Positions 29,653 through 32,196 of a DNA stretch of 32,196 nucleotides are shown in pieces. Position 1 is the stretch's first letter. Every line of letters begins with the position of its first letter. The translations under genes were made by a program, and so were the position numbers. The notes under the pieces are model-generated. The model worked only from the letters and a program-made list of their open reading frames with translations. It did no database searches and had not been told where the DNA came from. Source of the stretch: an uncultured Prevotella sp. (GTDB lineage Bacteria > Bacteroidota > Bacteroidia > Bacteroidales > Bacteroidaceae); contig CAMHPC010000017.1 of NCBI GenBank assembly GCA_946186945.1, forward strand, positions 1-32,196, read 5' to 3'.

Positions 29653-32196
29653 CTATAGATAAGAGAGATAGAGGTAATTGGTGACGGCAGGATATTCGGC
29701 AGCGAGAGTATCAATCTGGTTAGTCTTTGGCACAATATCCAGTTCTTTACGCCATTGGCGAATGGTGAGTCCCGCCTGTTCCATATTCATATCCTTCTCC
29801 AGTCCGATAGCCCTGCCTATCTGGAAGTCGGAGAAGCCATACCTTTTGGCATGTCTGAGCAGGTCGGCAAACTCAGGCGCCTCAACATACTCCAGTAGTT
29901 CGAGCGGTTCCATAAATGAAATCAAATCAGAGAAGTGCTGGAACTCGTGCAGACGGTCGTCAATATCGATGATATGTTTGAGTTTTTTCAGGAACCAGTT
30001 GTCTATCATTGTCATCTGATGGATCTGTGCCACACTATACCCCATTTTCATGGCTTTGGCGAGGACGAAGATACGCATATCGGTAGGCTCGTGCAGAGCC
30101 CTCATGACATCCTTTATTTTCAGTTCATGGTTGCCCACGAATCCATGCATACCTTGTCCTATCATGCGCAGCCCCTTCTGCAGCGCCTCCTCGAATGTCC
30201 GTCCGACAGCCATCACCTCGCCCACACTTTTCATGCTCGAGCCCAGTTGGTGACTCACGCCATGGAATTTGGAGAGGTCCCATCTTGGTATCTTGCACAC
30301 CACGTAGTCCAGTGCAGGTTCGAAGAACGCCGAAGTGCACTTAGTGACAGAGTTATTGAGTTCGAAGAGTCCGTATCCCAGTCCGAGTTTTGCTGCCACG
30401 AATGCCAGCGGATATCCCGTAGCCTTGGAAGCCAGAGCCGACGACCTGCTGAGACGGGCATTGACCTCGATGACGCGGTAGTCTTCCGACTGCGGGTCGA
30501 GTGCGTACTGCACGTTGCATTCGCCCACCACCCCTATATGTCTTATGATTTTGATGGCGAGGTGTCGCAACTTGTGATATTCGCTATTTGAAAGAGTCTG
30601 CGAAGGTGCCACCACAATACTTTCTCCAGTATGAATACCCAGTGGGTCGAAATTTTCCATATTGCACACGGTGATACAATTGTCGTATGCATCTCTCACC
30701 ACCTCGTATTCTATCTCTTTCCATCCTTTCAGTGATTTCTCCACGAGCACCTGCGAAGAGAAAGAGAACGCCTCTTCCGCCTGAGTCTCCAGTTCCGCCT
30801 CGTTATCACAGAAGCCCGAACCCAGTCCGCCGAGAGCATAGGCGGCACGCAGTATGACGGGATAGCCCAGTTGCTCAGCCGCGCGTCGCACCTCCTCCTT
30901 GTTGTTGCAAGCCTGCGATTTGATAGTCTTCACCCCTATTTCATCGAGTCGTTTGACGAAGAGTTCCCTGTCCTCGGTATCGATGATAGCCTGTACGGGA
31001 GTGCCCATCACCTTCACCCCGTATTTATCCAACACACCATTCTCGTAGAGAGTCACTCCGCAGTTGAGCGCCGTCTGTCCACCGAAGCCCAGCATGATAC
31101 CATCGGGCCGTTCTTTCTCTATTATCCTCTCCACGAACTCAGGAGTGACGGGTTGGAAATACACCTTGTCAGCCACATCCTTTGAGGTCTGTACGGTAGC
31201 GATGTTTGGATTGATGAGAACTGTGTATATGCCCTCCTCCCTGAGAGCCTTGAGAGCCTGCGCCCCACTGTAGTCGAACTCGCCGGCCTGTCCTATCTTC
31301 AGGGCGCCCGAACCGAGTATCAGCACCTTCTTAGGCTTCTGTCGGTGGTTTGCTTCGGTTGGTGTGGCGAGTATGTCCCTCTTGTCAGGATGCAGAATCA
31401 CATCGACGAACTCGTCGAAGAGAAACTCCGTATCCACCGGTCCCGAGCATGCCTCGGGGTGGAACTGTGCCGAGAACCACGGGTTTGTATCATGTATGAT
31501 ACCCTCGTTGGACCCATCGTTCATGTTTACGAAGAGCGGTTGCCAATCCCTGGGCAGAGAAGAATCGTCTACAGCATATCCATGGTTTTGCGAAGTGATG
31601 AAGCACTGTGTAGAGTTGACTCTTCTGACAGGTTGGTTGTGTGATCGGTGTCCGTATTTCAGTTTGTATGTAGTAGCCCCAGCCGCACGAGCCAGCAGTT
31701 GGTTGCCGAGGCAGATACCCATGCAGGGTCTCACCTTCTCGTTACGTAGGAATGTACGGATATGGTTGACCGTTGTCTCGCACTGTTCGGGGTCGCCGGG
31801 TCCGTTTGAGATAAAGAGAGCATCAAAGTCAAGAGTATTGAAATCGTAATCCCATGGCACCCGTATCACCTCCAGGTTTCTTTTCACGAGGCATCGTATG
31901 ATGTTTGCCTTCACCCCGCAGTCTACGAGAACCACCCGTTTTGGTGCGCCTTCGTTGTACGTCACGGTTTCCTTCACACTCACTCTCTCCACCCAGTTCA
32001 CGTTTTCATATCCCTCATCTGTGGGCATGTCATGGCAGTCCTCTATTACTATGGTGCCTCGCATCACGCCGTGTTCACGGAGTAGCATGGTCAGTCGTCG
32101 GGTGTCTATGCCCGAGACCGCCGGTATGCCCTCTTGTCTGAGCCATTCTTGCAGTGACAGTCTGGCATTCCAATGGCAATACTGTTCACTATAGTC
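29653..32196 (-). CDS. carA/carB: Carbamoyl-phosphate synthase: CarA fused to the first half of CarB (5' partial)
   Basis: The frame is open at the right edge (first visible codon GAC at 32196; DYSEQYCHWNARLSL is mid CarA N-domain). A class I glutaminase follows with nucleophile Cys in GICLGNQ (near 31713) and His/Glu in QFHPEACS. From about 31332 the same frame continues as CarB (VLILGSGALKIGQAGEFDYSG; INPNIATVQTS; GFGGQTALNCG; an ATP-grasp domain with YALGGLGSG, SLKGWKEIEYEVVRDA and VEVNARLSRSSAL), then the oligomerisation domain. It ends at TNYLYLSYL and a TAG stop, where normal CarB passes into its second ATP-grasp half; that half is absent. The sequence is close to eukaryotic CAD. Glutamine supplies ammonia; the second phosphorylation needs a partner or homodimer. 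Confidence 0.9.
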   Translation of the reverse strand, partial: DYSEQYCHWNARLSLQEWLRQEGIPAVSGIDTRRLTMLLREHGVMRGTIVIEDCHDMPTDEGYENVNWVERVSVKETVTYNEGAPKRVVLVDCGVKANIIRCLVKRNLEVIRVPWDYDFNTLDFDALFISNGPGDPEQCETTVNHIRTFLRNEKVRPCMGICLGNQLLARAAGATTYKLKYGHRSHNQPVRRVNSTQCFITSQNHGYAVDDSSLPRDWQPLFVNMNDGSNEGIIHDTNPWFSAQFHPEACSGPVDTEFLFDEFVDVILHPDKRDILATPTEANHRQKPKKVLILGSGALKIGQAGEFDYSGAQALKALREEGIYTVLINPNIATVQTSKDVADKVYFQPVTPEFVERIIEKERPDGIMLGFGGQTALNCGVTLYENGVLDKYGVKVMGTPVQAIIDTEDRELFVKRLDEIGVKTIKSQACNNKEEVRRAAEQLGYPVILRAAYALGGLGSGFCDNEAELETQAEEAFSFSSQVLVEKSLKGWKEIEYEVVRDAYDNCITVCNMENFDPLGIHTGESIVVAPSQTLSNSEYHKLRHLAIKIIRHIGVVGECNVQYALDPQSEDYRVIEVNARLSRSSALASKATGYPLAFVAAKLGLGYGLFELNNSVTKCTSAFFEPALDYVVCKIPRWDLSKFHGVSHQLGSSMKSVGEVMAVGRTFEEALQKGLRMIGQGMHGFVGNHELKIKDVMRALHEPTDMRIFVLAKAMKMGYSVAQIHQMTMIDNWFLKKLKHIIDIDDRLHEFQHFSDLISFMEPLELLEYVEAPEFADLLRHAKRYGFSDFQIGRAIGLEKDMNMEQAGLTIRQWRKELDIVPKTNQIDTLAAEYPAVTNYLYLSYL

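Overview
The window reads as one chromosomal segment from a member of the Bacteroidales, most likely Prevotellaceae or a close relative. Four observations support this: (1) several intergenic regions carry the Bacteroidetes sigma-A promoter, TTTG, then 20-21 nt, then TAnnTTTG; (2) starts mostly lack a Shine-Dalgarno sequence; (3) there are lineage-typical genes, namely the rpmB-rpmG-DUF4295 cluster, a GldB-like lipoprotein, a DUF4348-type lipoprotein and a DUF5112/DUF5113-type sensor; (4) AsnB and the carbamoyl-phosphate synthase resemble those of this phylum. I saw no tRNA, rRNA, insertion sequence, integrase or CRISPR array, and no gene-free stretch longer than about 220 bases. It looks like core chromosome, not an island.

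Layout. 1-686: 3' end of a secreted beta-helix carbohydrate-binding protein, closed by a hairpin terminator. 819-4559 (+): histidine degradation, a fused formiminotransferase-cyclodeaminase and urocanate hydratase, without hutH or hutI nearby. 4600-6236 (+): a promoter, an omega-amidase-type nitrilase and an acidic-tailed unknown protein. 6233-9698 (-): SPOR lipoprotein, ruvX, def and a secreted TPR protein. 9841-10806 (+): a promoter and three small envelope genes (YtxH-like, DUF1469/holin-like, small basic protein). 10839-14420 (-): GldB-like lipoprotein, DUF4348 lipoprotein, murB and a metallo-beta-lactamase-fold hydrolase, with two 9-bp tandem arrays in the gaps. 14616-15329 (-): rpmB, rpmG and DUF4295 with their own promoter. 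15372-22089 (-): KDG kinase, KDPG aldolase, a 1200-residue two-module membrane sensor kinase, its response regulator and a small AbgT-like membrane protein, all tightly spaced. 22210-27911 (+): divergent LacI regulator, an unknown protein, a GH25 lysozyme, a zinc-ribbon membrane protein with a Ser/Lys repeat tail, and guanine deaminase. 27951-32196 (-): a glutamine-dependent carbamoyl-phosphate synthase cut by the right edge, then asnB.

How the genes work together. The divergent LacI/kdgK-eda pair is a classic hexuronate/ketodeoxygluconate module. It is unusual that a large sensor kinase and response regulator follow in the same directon. The ftcD-hutU, omega-amidase, guanine deaminase, asnB and carbamoyl-phosphate synthase genes all handle glutamate, glutamine or ammonia nitrogen. 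The best candidates for something undescribed are the right-edge gene (a CarA domain fused to only the first half of CarB, ending exactly at the domain boundary) and the kdgK-eda-sensor-regulator-mini-AbgT directon. All assignments rest on reading motifs by eye; no database search was run.
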